From Pseudomonas protegens (GTDB lineage: Bacteria > Pseudomonadota > Gammaproteobacteria > Pseudomonadales > Pseudomonadaceae), in NCBI RefSeq assembly GCF_013407925.2, contig NZ_CP060201.1, positions 5,255,001-5,319,000 on the forward strand: a stretch of DNA of 64,000 bases. The letters run 5' to 3'. The position numbers and the translations under genes were made by a program. The notes below the pieces were generated by a model that had not been told where the DNA came from, did no database searches, and saw only the letters and a program-made list of their open reading frames with translations. The first letter of the stretch is position 1. Each line of letters opens with the position of its first letter. This document shows positions 38,358-48,400 of this stretch, piece after piece.

Positions 38358-39248
38358 GTGGATGCCCGATTGAATGCATTTCTTGAACGTGCCGACGCCG
38401 TGCTGGCCCGGATCGAACCGCTGTTGCCGACCCTGCGCCAGAGCATCGACTGGAACCAGTGCCTGGCCGCGCGCTGGCAGCGCGAAGGCCGCAGCGGCTT
38501 CCTGCTGCCGCTGGAGGTCAGCCTGGACATGCGCTTGAGCGATCTGATCGGGGTCGACAAGCAGCGCGAGCAACTGGCGCGCAACACCCGGCAGTTCCTC
38601 GATGGCCTGCCGGCCAACCATGCGCTGCTTTGGGGTTCGCGTGGCACCGGTAAATCCTCCCTGGTGCGCGCCTTGCTGGCCGAACATGCCAAGGGCGGCC
38701 TGCGCTTGATCGAGATCGAACGTGATCACCTGGCGGACCTGCCGCGGGTGGTGGAGCAACTGGTCAAGCTGCCCCAGCGTTTCGTGCTGTTCTGCGATGA
38801 CCTGTCGTTCGAGGCCGGCGAGGGCGACTACCGGGTGCTCAAGAGCGTGCTCGACGGCTCCCTGGAACAGGCCCCGGAAAACGTGCTGTTGTACGCCACC
38901 TCGAACCGTCGGCACCTGGTGCCGGAAAAAGAAAGCGACAACGAGAACTGGAAGCGCGTCGATGGCGAGTTGCACCCCAGCGAAGCGGTGGAAGACAAGA
39001 TCGCCCTGTCGGACCGCTTCGGCCTGTGGCTGTCGTTCTATCCCTTCACTCAGGAACACTTTCTCAATGTGGTGGAACACTGGATCGGCGAGCTGGCGCG
39101 CAAGGCCGGCTTGAGCTGGCAGCGCACCGAGGAGCTGGACATTCTGGCGGTACGCTGGGCCACCGGGCGGGGCAACCGCAACGGCCGCTGTGCCTATCAA
39201 TTTGCCCGCTATTGGGTGGGCTTGCAGTTGTTGGAGCAAAAAGCATGA
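38358..39248 (+). CDS. AAA-type ATPase (DUF815 family)
   Basis: A 296-residue ATPase with Walker A GSRGTGKSS, Walker B VLFCDDLSF and a sensor segment LLYATSNRRHLVP. The ATPase core and these motifs are those of the DUF815 family, whose cellular function is not established. A GTG start at 38358 has GAGGAAA before it. Its stop overlaps the start of the next gene (ATGA), so they are coupled. Confidence 0.85.
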   Translation: MDARLNAFLERADAVLARIEPLLPTLRQSIDWNQCLAARWQREGRSGFLLPLEVSLDMRLSDLIGVDKQREQLARNTRQFLDGLPANHALLWGSRGTGKSSLVRALLAEHAKGGLRLIEIERDHLADLPRVVEQLVKLPQRFVLFCDDLSFEAGEGDYRVLKSVLDGSLEQAPENVLLYATSNRRHLVPEKESDNENWKRVDGELHPSEAVEDKIALSDRFGLWLSFYPFTQEHFLNVVEHWIGELARKAGLSWQRTEELDILAVRWATGRGNRNGRCAYQFARYWVGLQLLEQKA

Positions 39249-39727
39249 TCGATTTGCAAAGTGCCGGCCAAGGTCTGGACGGCTATGGGCTGCTGTGTGC
39301 CCAGTTGGAGTCGCTGCTGGCCGATGAGCGTGACTTCATCGCCAATGCGGCGCAGTTCTCGGCGTTCCTGTTCAGCCAGCTCGACGACCTGAACTGGGCC
39401 GGCTTCTACCTCAACCGCAACCAGGAACTGGTGCTGGGCCCGTTCCAGGGCCAGATCGCCTGCGTGCGGATTCCCTTCGGTCGTGGCGTCTGCGGCACGG
39501 CCGCGGCCACCCTGCAGACTCAGCGGGTCGAGGATGTGCATGCCTTTGCCGGACACATCGCCTGTGACAGCGCGTCCAACAGCGAGCTGGTGGTGCCCCT
39601 GGTCAAGGACGGCCGGCTGATCGGCGTGCTCGACCTGGACAGCCCGAAGCTGGCCCGCTTCAGCCCGGCGGACCAGGCCGGTATCGAACAACTGGCGGCG
39701 ATCTTCCTGCGCCTGAGTGACTGCTGA
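39245..39727 (+). CDS. Free methionine-R-sulfoxide reductase (GAF-type, MsrC)
   Basis: Reduces free methionine-R-sulfoxide. The 160-residue single GAF domain has the catalytic cysteine set of the fRMsr family (IACVRIPFGRGVCGTA and HIACDSASNSE). The start overlaps the ATPase stop by four bases. With msrB and gpx a few kilobases away, it adds to the oxidant-repair theme. Confidence 0.92.
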   Translation: MIDLQSAGQGLDGYGLLCAQLESLLADERDFIANAAQFSAFLFSQLDDLNWAGFYLNRNQELVLGPFQGQIACVRIPFGRGVCGTAAATLQTQRVEDVHAFAGHIACDSASNSELVVPLVKDGRLIGVLDLDSPKLARFSPADQAGIEQLAAIFLRLSDC

Positions 39728-39733
39728 CCGCCA

Positions 39734-42682
39734 TCAGGCGCTCAACCCTGCCTTTTTCAACAGCGCTTCCCGATCCACGGCATCGATCTGCTCCGGCACC
39801 AGGAAGCGCTCGGCGTAGCGCTGATAGATCTGCTGCTGGAGAAACAGCTCGAACAATTCGGGATCGATGTGGGCGTCGCGGCACATCATGGCCATGATGT
39901 TCAGCGCTTCGCTGAGGGTCTTGCCCTTCTTGTAGGGGCGGTCCGCTGCGGTCAGGGCTTCGAAGATATCGGCAATGGCCATCATCCGCGCCGGCAGGCT
40001 CATCTGTTCGCGCTTGAGCTGCTTGGGGTAGCCGCTGCCGTCCATTTTCTCGTGATGGCCGCCGGCGATCTCCGCTACGTTCTGCAGGTGGCTGGGGAAG
40101 GGCAGGTGGTTGAGCATGATGATGGTCTGCACGATGTGGTGATTGATCACATAGCGCTCCTCGGCGGTCAGCGTGCCCCGGGGCACGCTCAGGTTGTACA
40201 GCTCGCCCCGGTTGTACTTGTGGGCCGGCACCTGGAGCTTGAACCCCCAGGGATTGTCCGCGGTCATGATCTCCACGGCGCTGCGCTCCAGCAGGTGTTC
40301 GGGCTTGTCCGCCAGCAGCCGTTCCAGCACCGGCAGGCTGGGCGCCGGGGTGCGCTCCTGGCGCTTCAGCTCTTCCCAGGAAACCCCCAGGCGATCATCC
40401 AGGGTCCGGCTCCAGGTGCGCTGGGCGATTTCCCGCAGGCGCTGCTGGTCGGCGTCGGCCATGAACTCGGCCCCCAGGTTGCAGCGCGCGACGAAGGCGA
40501 AGTCGTCGTCCAGGGCGCGCAGGCGCTCGTCGCGCTCGGCGGCCCGGGCGCTGGCTTCGGCCCCTTCGGCCACGGCCCGCCAGTAATCGATCCAGGCATC
40601 GCGCTTGAGCACTTCGAAGCGGGTGCGGATTTCATGGATCCGATCGTTCAGGGTTTCCAGCTTGGTGGCCTTGTCCACCACATATTCCGGGGTCGTGACC
40701 TTGCCGCAATCATGCAGCCAGGCTGCAATATGCAGGGCTTCCCACTCGTCGTCGGTGGGCTGGTAGGCGGCGAACCGCGGGTCGTCGCTGGCGGCCGCGG
40801 CCTCGGCCAGCATCAGGGTCAGGGCCGGTACTCGCTGGCAGTGGCCGCCGGTGTATGGGCTCTTGGCGTCGATGGCCCCGGCCAGTAGTTGAATGAAGGC
40901 GTCCAGCAGCTGCTTCTGCTTGTTCTGCAGGCGCTGGCTCTCGATGCACAGCGCGGCGGTGGCGGACACCGCCTGGATAAAGGCGATCCGATCCGGACTG
41001 AGTCTGTCCAGGTCCGCCTCGGCACCGCTGTCTTCCAGAAACAGCAGGAGCATGCCCACCATTTCGTGATGGCGATTGCGCAAGCGCAGGCCCAGCAAGT
41101 GGGCGCTGGGACTGTCCAGGGCCAGCAGCACGCTTTGCAGGCTGCCGGCCTGTTCAAAGCCCAGGGTGGTGACCACGGTGTCAGTGTCGGTGAGTTGGCG
41201 CAGCCAGTCCGGAAGCCTGTGGTCGGTCAGGTCCTTGGTGGCGATATTGAATCGCGGTAGATCCTGATGTTCGCCGTCGATGATCAGGCCATGGGGCTCC
41301 AGGCGCGCGCCCTTGCTTTCAGAGAGGTAGATCAGGCCGGCCTTGGCCTGGGCCAGCTTGACGGTTTCCGACAGCACTCGTTGCAGCAGCGGGTCGAAGC
41401 GGGTTTCCGCCGACAGGCTGGCATTGATCTCGAAAAAACTCGCCAGGGTGTCTTTCATCCTGGCCATGGACACGCTCAGTTGATCCACTTCCAGCACCGG
41501 TGAACGGCGTGACATCGGCGCCTTGAAGTCGAAACTGCGGATGGCATCGGCTTCTTGCACTAGGGCGCGCAGTGGCCGCACCAGTACGCGGGAGATCAGC
41601 CAGCCCAAGGGCAGGCACAGCAGCAGAATGGTCAGGGTGATCAGTGCGCCTTGCCAGCGCAGGCGGTAGGCATCGGCCAGCAGTTCATCCTCGGGCACCA
41701 GCAAGGCCAGTTGCAGACCGCCTGGTCCGCCCTCGGCGATCCGCTTGCTGGCGACGATCCAGCTGCGCCCCTGGGACTGCAAGTGGCCGTTCTGTGCCTG
41801 GCCTCGCAGCAGCGCGCCGAACACCGGGTTCAGGGCATTGGCCTTGATCAAGCGTGCGCTGTGTTTCTCCAGGACCAGTTTGTCGCTGTCGGGATAGGCC
41901 ACGACGTTGCCCTTGTCGTCGAGCAGGGCTATCTCGGTGCCGGGGGTGACCCGGTGCTTGGCCAGGGTCGAGGACAGTTGTTCCAGGGTCAGGTCGGCGC
42001 CCATCACTGCCAGATCGCCGCTGCTCAGGGCCAGGGTGGTGCCGACGTTGTTGGTGGAATAGAAGACGTAGGGTTCGGTGGTGATCTGCTCGGTTTCGCT
42101 GCGGGCATTGGAAAACCAATCGCGGTTGCGAGGGTCGTAGCCGTCCTGCGGGTGCTCCAGGCGGCCGATCATGGACAGCTGCGAATCGAAGAACAGCGAT
42201 TGCGAGTGCGTCTGCCCGATGCTGGCATTGCGCTCGATGCTCCAGACCTCGTAGGCACTGTTTGGCGGCGCCTGGCGCTGATTGCGGATAGCGTCGTCGC
42301 GCAAGGGCCGCACCATGAAGAAATCGCCATTGGCATACCCCAGGTACAACGAGGCCAGGTTCGGGTTGTCCTGCAGCGACTGACTGAAGGGCCTGAGCAG
42401 GGCCAGGCGCTGTTCAAGGTTGCCGCTCTGGGTCGCCGGGGCCCCGGCCAGCAGGCGCAAAAGATGGCGGATCGGCTCGTAAGTGGACTTCAGGTCGCCG
42501 TGCACATCCTGTTCGATGCGCTGGAAGAGCTTTTCGCTGCTTTGCAGGATGATGCGGGTGGTCTGCCGGTAGTTGTAGATCCCCAGGATGACTCCGGTGA
42601 GCAGCATCAGCAGGGTGAACATCACACTGATGTGTATATGAAGAGGAAAGCGACGTAGGGCAGGCTTTGGCGTGCTCGGCAT
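39734..42682 (-). CDS. Membrane HD-GYP phosphodiesterase with Cache, HAMP and GAF domains
   Basis: A 982-residue receptor for cyclic-di-GMP breakdown. Order: helix (about 10-35), periplasmic Cache-type sensor (40-350), second helix (about 355-378), HAMP, GAF (about 445-600), HD-GYP (about 615-960). The HD metal motif is WLHDCGK (about residue 656) and the signature is HHEKMDGSGYP (about residue 874), both intact. The distance between them is about 150 residues longer than usual, so the domain has a large insertion. GGAGAG precedes the ATG at 42682. Confidence 0.92.
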   Translation of the reverse strand: MPSTPKPALRRFPLHIHISVMFTLLMLLTGVILGIYNYRQTTRIILQSSEKLFQRIEQDVHGDLKSTYEPIRHLLRLLAGAPATQSGNLEQRLALLRPFSQSLQDNPNLASLYLGYANGDFFMVRPLRDDAIRNQRQAPPNSAYEVWSIERNASIGQTHSQSLFFDSQLSMIGRLEHPQDGYDPRNRDWFSNARSETEQITTEPYVFYSTNNVGTTLALSSGDLAVMGADLTLEQLSSTLAKHRVTPGTEIALLDDKGNVVAYPDSDKLVLEKHSARLIKANALNPVFGALLRGQAQNGHLQSQGRSWIVASKRIAEGGPGGLQLALLVPEDELLADAYRLRWQGALITLTILLLCLPLGWLISRVLVRPLRALVQEADAIRSFDFKAPMSRRSPVLEVDQLSVSMARMKDTLASFFEINASLSAETRFDPLLQRVLSETVKLAQAKAGLIYLSESKGARLEPHGLIIDGEHQDLPRFNIATKDLTDHRLPDWLRQLTDTDTVVTTLGFEQAGSLQSVLLALDSPSAHLLGLRLRNRHHEMVGMLLLFLEDSGAEADLDRLSPDRIAFIQAVSATAALCIESQRLQNKQKQLLDAFIQLLAGAIDAKSPYTGGHCQRVPALTLMLAEAAAASDDPRFAAYQPTDDEWEALHIAAWLHDCGKVTTPEYVVDKATKLETLNDRIHEIRTRFEVLKRDAWIDYWRAVAEGAEASARAAERDERLRALDDDFAFVARCNLGAEFMADADQQRLREIAQRTWSRTLDDRLGVSWEELKRQERTPAPSLPVLERLLADKPEHLLERSAVEIMTADNPWGFKLQVPAHKYNRGELYNLSVPRGTLTAEERYVINHHIVQTIIMLNHLPFPSHLQNVAEIAGGHHEKMDGSGYPKQLKREQMSLPARMMAIADIFEALTAADRPYKKGKTLSEALNIMAMMCRDAHIDPELFELFLQQQIYQRYAERFLVPEQIDAVDREALLKKAGLSA

Positions 42683-42847
42683 TGCAATTCTCTCCAGAAG
42701 CTCATGAGGCTGAGGGTCAAGGCCCAAGCATAGTTAAGGCCGGCTGTTCCTGCCTTGGCCTGTCCGCTGCAGGTGACGGGTTTGGTCGGCAGTGACGGGT
42801 GGCGAGGCAATACTGGCCTTTTGCTATTTTCCTGGCAAGCGCAGGCT

Positions 42848-44578
42848 TCACGGCGGATTCGTCACCTGTGGGGCGGTGGTTTTCTGCTCCCCGGATTGCG
42901 CCTTCAAAGGCTGAGGTGCCGGGTTATCCAGGTGAAGGTGCAAGGACTGGGCGAAGTGCACCAGGTCCCGGTCCAGGCGGCGCACGGCAGCGTTTATCGC
43001 CTCCCGTGCAACAGGTTGCAGGCACGCCTGCTCCAGGGCCTCGCACCCGGCCTGCAACGACTCGGCCCTGACCATCAGCGCCGAGCCCTTGATCTTGTGG
43101 GCCAGGGCCACCAACGCCCGGGGATCACTGGCCGGGAGCCGTGCGAGTTGGCGCCGGTCTTCCTGGCAACAGCGCAGCAGTTCGTTGAGCATGCGCCGGG
43201 CGAACAGGGGCTTGCCACGGGTCAGGGTCCGCAAGGTGCGGATGCTGAAACTGTCGGCCCGCGGCCTGGGCTTGAGGCTTGCCAGCCGGCGGCTCAAGCG
43301 TTCCAGGCTCAGGGGCTTGGCCAGACAGTCATGCATGCCGGCGTCCAGGCCGCGCTGGAGCGCTTGTGGGTCGTTGTCGGCGCTGCAGCCGATCAGGGTA
43401 ATCGCCGGCCTCTGCTCGCAGGTTTCGTGTTGGCGTATGGCCTCGGCCAGCTGGTAGCCGTCCATCGATGGCATGTTGCAGTCGAGAATCAGCAGGTCGA
43501 AGTCGCCCTGGCGCCACAACTCGAAGGCCTGGCGCCCGTCTTCGGCGCAGGTGACCCGGTGTCCGAGGTACTCCAGCTGGCCCTGCAACAGGGTCAGGCT
43601 GGCGCGGTGATCGTCCGCCAGCAGCACATCCAGCGGCACCGTGGACGCGGGGAGCGGCTCTGCGGCGTCCGCATCAAGCTGGGCGGGCCGTGCACCACGG
43701 CCGCTCAGGGGCAGCCTGACCCGCGCTTCGCAGCCCGGGCCGCTGCGCCCGTGCAGGCTCAGGCTGCCGCCCATCTGCCGGCACAACTGATGGCTGATGG
43801 GCAGGCCAAGCCCGGCGCTGTTTCGTGGTGACTGGCTGTCGGGGTCGATCTGGGCAAAGGGCTGCAACAGCCCCTGGCGTTGCGGCTCGGGAATGCCGAT
43901 GCCGCTGTCTTGCACCTGCAACAGCAGCTCGTACCGGTCCTGGGTTGTGGTGGGCTGCAACGTCGCCCTGACCAGGATCTCGCCCTGCTGAGTGAACTTG
44001 ATCGCGTTGCTCAACAGGTTGCCCAGCACTTGCTTGAAGCGCAGAGCATCGATCAGCACCTGGGGCTCCGGGCTGGGGGCGTTGAATTGCAGCTCCAGCG
44101 CCAGGCGCTTTTGCCGGGCCAGGGCGCGGAACACAGCGATCTGCCCCTCGACGCAATCGCGCAGGTCGACCCAGGTCGGGTTCAGGCGCAGGTGGCCGGA
44201 CTCGATCCGGCTGATGTCCAGCAGGTCATCCAGCAGTTCCTTGAGGTCCCCCGCCGCGCCCAGTGCCAGCTTCAGCGGCGCGTGCTGGGGCGAACGGCTG
44301 CCGGTGCGGCGCAGCACCAGCTCCAGCAAGCCGATCAATGCGTTCAACGGGGTGCGCAGTTCGTGGCCAAGGTGCCCGAGGAAGCGGTTCTTGTTGCGAT
44401 CGGCCTCTTCGGCGTGCTGCTTGTCGGCCTCCAGGGCCGCCGCCGAGCGGGCCAGCGCCTGCAATTGCTGGCGTTGCTGGCGCAGTTGCCGATAGAGCCG
44501 GACCTGGTTGAGCAAGGCGGCCAGCAACACAAGCATCAGGAACATGATGCCAACGGGCTGGAGCAGGGTGTTGATCAT
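42848..44578 (-). CDS. Hybrid phosphorelay histidine kinase without periplasmic sensor
   Basis: A 576-residue unorthodox kinase: one N-terminal membrane helix, a coiled coil, HisKA (GHELRTPLNALIG, phospho-His near 71), HATPase (DSGIGIPE, GLGLPIS), receiver (LILDCNMPSMDGY, phospho-Asp near 365) and HPt (LAHKIKGSAL, phospho-His near 494). This is the output half of BvgS/EvgS/RocS-type kinases; the two periplasmic Venus-flytrap domains of those proteins are missing, so the signal must come through the membrane, the coiled coil or a partner. The LuxR-type regulator lies 43 bases upstream and is its obvious phosphate acceptor. Confidence 0.92.
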   Translation of the reverse strand: MINTLLQPVGIMFLMLVLLAALLNQVRLYRQLRQQRQQLQALARSAAALEADKQHAEEADRNKNRFLGHLGHELRTPLNALIGLLELVLRRTGSRSPQHAPLKLALGAAGDLKELLDDLLDISRIESGHLRLNPTWVDLRDCVEGQIAVFRALARQKRLALELQFNAPSPEPQVLIDALRFKQVLGNLLSNAIKFTQQGEILVRATLQPTTTQDRYELLLQVQDSGIGIPEPQRQGLLQPFAQIDPDSQSPRNSAGLGLPISHQLCRQMGGSLSLHGRSGPGCEARVRLPLSGRGARPAQLDADAAEPLPASTVPLDVLLADDHRASLTLLQGQLEYLGHRVTCAEDGRQAFELWRQGDFDLLILDCNMPSMDGYQLAEAIRQHETCEQRPAITLIGCSADNDPQALQRGLDAGMHDCLAKPLSLERLSRRLASLKPRPRADSFSIRTLRTLTRGKPLFARRMLNELLRCCQEDRRQLARLPASDPRALVALAHKIKGSALMVRAESLQAGCEALEQACLQPVAREAINAAVRRLDRDLVHFAQSLHLHLDNPAPQPLKAQSGEQKTTAPQVTNPP

Positions 44579-44621
44579 CGCCCGGCCGCTCGCTGCGACC
44601 GTGGTAGCGGGAACCGGGGCT

Positions 44622-45248
44622 TCATATCAGTTCATTGCGCTTGGCCATGTCCACCAGTTCATTCATCGAGGTGGTGGCCAGTTTCTGCATGATGCGCTTC
44701 TTGTAAGTGCTGACGGTCTTGTGGCTGAGAAACATGCCCGTGGCAATTTCCTTATTGGTCTGGCCCATGGCGAAAAGTTGCAGAACCATCAACTCCCGAT
44801 CATTCAACGAGTTGAATTGGGCCAACTCCAAAGTTGCTCCCAGGGCGGGCCGGTCAAGGTGCAGGGCCTGGCTGGGAAAGTAGTTGTAGCCGTTGCAAAT
44901 GGCCTTGATGGCACTGAGCAGTTCACTCAGGTCTTCGCGCTTGCACACATAGCCACTGGCACCGGCGCGCATGCAGCGACTGGCAAACAGCGCCGCGGAC
45001 TGGGCCGTCAGCACCAGGATGCGCAGGGGTTGATGCAGGTTGCTCAGGCGCTCCAGCAGCTCCAGGCCATCGAGCTTTGGGATGCAGATGTCGAGGATCA
45101 CCAGGCTGGGTTCGCATTCGCGGACCATTTGCAGGGCATCCACGCCGTTATCGGTTTCACCAATGATCTGATACCCCTCGTGCTCCAGCAGAATACGCAC
45201 CGCCATGCGAATCACGGGATGATCGTCAATGATAAGTACTGAGCCCAT
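44622..45248 (-). CDS. LuxR/NarL-type response regulator (BvgA/EvgA-like)
   Basis: A 208-residue regulator: receiver with Asp8-Asp9 and phospho-acceptor Asp53 (VILDICIPKLDG), and a LuxR-type HTH (LNDRELMVLQLFAMGQTNKEIA, then LSHKTVSTYK). It precedes and is co-transcribed with the hybrid kinase at 42848. Its promoter has a near-perfect copy of the GacA recognition palindrome. Divergent positions make its neighbour, the exolysin-like secretion locus, a candidate target, but that is inference: all three units are on the minus strand and separate. Confidence 0.92.
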   Translation of the reverse strand: MGSVLIIDDHPVIRMAVRILLEHEGYQIIGETDNGVDALQMVRECEPSLVILDICIPKLDGLELLERLSNLHQPLRILVLTAQSAALFASRCMRAGASGYVCKREDLSELLSAIKAICNGYNYFPSQALHLDRPALGATLELAQFNSLNDRELMVLQLFAMGQTNKEIATGMFLSHKTVSTYKKRIMQKLATTSMNELVDMAKRNELI

Positions 45249-45333
45249 GTTGGCCTCCTGCCGATAAAGGAAAGTCCGAACAGTAGCCCAGCGGCGAGAG
45301 CGGAAATAGTTGCGAAAGTGTTGAAAAACCCAA

Positions 45334-45351
45334 TCTAAGACAGGTCTTACA
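45334..45351 (-). promoter_or_regulatory. GacA-box-like palindrome upstream of the response regulator
   Basis: On the minus strand the sequence is TGTAAG-N6-CTTAGA, one base off the GacA site TGTAAG-N6-CTTACA. It lies 86-103 bases before the regulator start. It may be a site for GacA or for this regulator itself, which has a similar DNA-binding domain. Confidence 0.5.
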
Positions 45352-45465
45352 ACGAATAAGGGGAGGTATTACAGCCGATTGGCAGTCACGTGAAGTTAAG
45401 GCCGGATCTATGGGGCGCAGGATGCCCCTGAAGACGCGACCAAGGCCCCGCCACGAGCCTATGCA

Positions 45466-45491
45466 GGCCGCCCCCGGCGAGGAGGGCGGCC
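45466..45491 (-). terminator. Hairpin after the TpsA gene
   Basis: GGCCGCCC 45466-45473 pairs with GGGCGGCC 45484-45491. G+C-rich, no T run, a few bases past the stop. Confidence 0.6.
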
Positions 45492-45497
45492 CGGGCC

Positions 45498-48400
45498 TCA
45501 TGGTGTTTGCTGATCGATGCCGGCTTGCAACAGCTGGCTGTCGGTGTGGCCGCCGATCCGCAGCGGCCCGAGGTTGAACGCCTGGTCCTGGCGGGTGGCG
45601 TCATCCTGTTTGCGAGTCAATTCGGAGGCGCTGCCCAAGGCAACGTTGACCGGTGACTTGGACAGGTTGGCGCCGACGTCCACGCGCAACTCCGAGCCGG
45701 CCAGGTCGGTTTTGCTGACCTTGGAACCCCCCAGTTCGACGCGACCTTCGCTGGCCCCGATGCGCGCCCCGGTGAGCCGGGTTTCGCCGCTGACCTTCAG
45801 GTCGACGCCTTGTTGGGTGCTGATCCCCGAGGCCTGTTCCACGCGGTTCTTGCGCTCGTGGCTGAGGTTCAGGTTCAAGGTCGGGGTATAGGAGGTCTGC
45901 CCGCTCTTGTCGCCAAACAGCACGCCTTCAGCGGTATTGGCCACTTTGCTGCCGGCGGTGTTCTTCTCGCTGACCGAATAGCTGTCGCTGGTTATTGGCC
46001 AGAAGCGCTCTTTCAGGCTGGAGAAGCGATTGCCCACGGCGTCGGCCTTGTCGGCCAGGTAGTGCTTGGCCTTGGCCACGCCGTTGCCAATGGCGCCGCG
46101 TGGTTCAGGGTTGACGTCGTAGCTGCCGCTGCGGCTGAGTTTCTCCCCCAGGTGTTCCTTGGCGTCGCTGGCCCTGGCGACCACGCTGTCCTTGGCCGAG
46201 CTGACCTTTTCCAGCCCTTTGTCGACGGCGTTTTCCAGCTTCTCGCGGTGTTTGTCGAAACCTTTCTCGGCCTTGGCCTTCAGGTCGTCCTTGAGCGGAC
46301 CGGCCGGCTTGGCCAGCTTGTCCACCAGCCCCGGCTGGTTCTTCGCCACTTCCAGCTTGGCGTCGATATTGACCTGGGTGTTGCGCAGCCGGTCCTGGCG
46401 GCTTTCGATGTTGAGGTCGCCACCTATGGCGCCGTCGAGTCGTTGCGCGTCGATGTTGGCCCCGGCCAGATGCACGTTGCCGGCACTGTTGAGGGTCACC
46501 TGATCGGCCTTGATCAGGCTGTTGTGCTGAGTCGTGTTCTGGCGCTGATCGACGTCGATCTTGGCCCGGGCATTGATCCCGCGATCGACTTTCGGCGAGT
46601 CGTGTTCACCGGCATCGGCCAGGGTGGTCTTGCCCATGCTGCCACCGGCGCCCAGGGTCAGGCCCCAGTTGTTGTGGGCCTGGGTGGATTGCGCCGACTC
46701 CTGGTAGATACCGCCCTGGGCCGCATCCAGCACCACCTTGGCGGCGTCGATCCGCGTGCCCTGCAGGTGAATGGCGCTGTCGCCCTCGGCTGCGCTGCCC
46801 AGTCGCACCTGGCCCTGGCTGTAGAGCTGGGCGCCGCGCTGGCTCTGGTCGTTTTCATTGACCCGGCCGATGTTGAAGTTGGCGCTGAGGTTGACGCTCT
46901 TGCCGCTGCTTTGCTCGCTGCTGGTCTTGCTGCCACCGGCCGTGAGGCCGCCACCGAGGTTGCTGCCCTGGCTGTGGTGGGTGTCCACCGCGGCTTGCAG
47001 GTCGAGCTTGCCGCCGGCGTCCAGCGTGATATCGCCGGTGGGACGTGCGGCGTTGCCGATCTGCGTGCCTTGCAGCGTCAGGTCGCTTGCACTCTTGAGG
47101 TTGACCGGCCCCTGGCCCTGAATGCTGGCAACCCGCGCCTGGCTGTCCTGCTGCTCGAGGCTCTTGTGATCCAGTTGCAAGCCGGCGCCGACATTCAGGT
47201 TGGTGCCGCTGCTACCCGGAGTGGTGCCCAGGCTCAGCGAGGCATCGCCACGCAGGCTGGAGTTGCTGCTGCTCTGGCGGTCATTGGCTTGATTGAGCGC
47301 CAGCTGGCCGTCGGTCTTGATGTTGACGCCGCCCAGGCCGCCATTGAACTGGCTGCCTTCGAAGCTGGCATCGCCACCGACCTTGATGTCCACGCCCTGG
47401 CTGCCGGCGTAGCTGCCGACCTGGGCCTTCTCGGTGCTGCTGGTGACGTTGCTGCTGCCACCGGCACCACTGCCACGGATGTTCAGGTCTTCACCGGTGT
47501 TGGTGTAGACCCGCACGCCAACCTTGGCGTCCACCGCCTGTTCGCTGCTGCTATGGGTATCGCTGGCGGCACTGGCCAGCAGGCTGCCGGCGTTGATCTG
47601 CACGGCGCCGTCGGTGGCGCGGTACTGGGTGCCCTGATCCTTGAGTTGTCCATCGGCCTTGACCGCGACCTGGGCGCCGCTCAGCTGGCTGACCACGGCG
47701 CTGCTGGTGCTTTCGCTGCGTTGGCGGTTCTGGTGGCTGACGTCCACATCGAGCCCGACATTGGGCTGTTCCAGGGCATCGAGTACCCCGGGCTGGTGGA
47801 ACTTGCGCTGGGCCACGCCCTGGATGGCTTTTTCGATGGGCCGGGTGACGCCCTTGTATTCGACGTTGGCGCCGACATCCACCGCCCAGTTGTTCTCCTG
47901 GTGGCTGCTACTTTCACTGTTGCGGGCGGCGCGGTTGTCGATCTCGGCGGCATTGACCTGCAGCGCGCCACCGGCCTTGACCTGGGCGCCTTCGGTGGTG
48001 AGGCGGTTGCCGGCATTGATGGTCAGGTTGCCGCTGGCCGCGATGTTGCTAGTCTGCGCGGTGCTCTTGCTGCTGCGGTCCTGGCTGCTGGTGTGGGCCA
48101 CTTCCAGGCCATTGCCGGCGCGATCCAGGCCGCCGGTGTAGTAGAAGCCGCCACCGGTGGTGGTGCTGTCGCTGTGCTTCTGGGTTTGGTTGTCCGCGGC
48201 CAGCAACTGCACCGTCTTGCCGCTCAGGCGGGCATCGCCGGCCGTGGCCGCAAGGTCGCTGCCTTGTACCTTGATATCTTCGCCGGCGCTGACCGCCAGG
48301 GTGCCGCCAGTGAGGCTGGAGGCCTGTTGCCGGGTGCTGTCGCTGCTGTCGTTGCGCTGCTCATCCTGATAACGCACCCCGGCCCGGTACTGGCCGGTGC

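Noticed and set aside
45352..45480. Possible Rsm-type small RNA downstream of the GacA-like box on the plus strand (GGGGC-GCAGGAT-GCCCC hairpin with GGA in the loop)
   Set aside because: Only one convincing GGA hairpin and no T-run terminator. RsmX/Y/Z RNAs have several GGA loops.
45498..46400. Contact-dependent inhibition (CdiA) interpretation of the TpsA C-terminus
   Set aside because: No VENN motif, no recognisable toxin domain and no small immunity gene downstream; the C-terminus fits an exolysin better.
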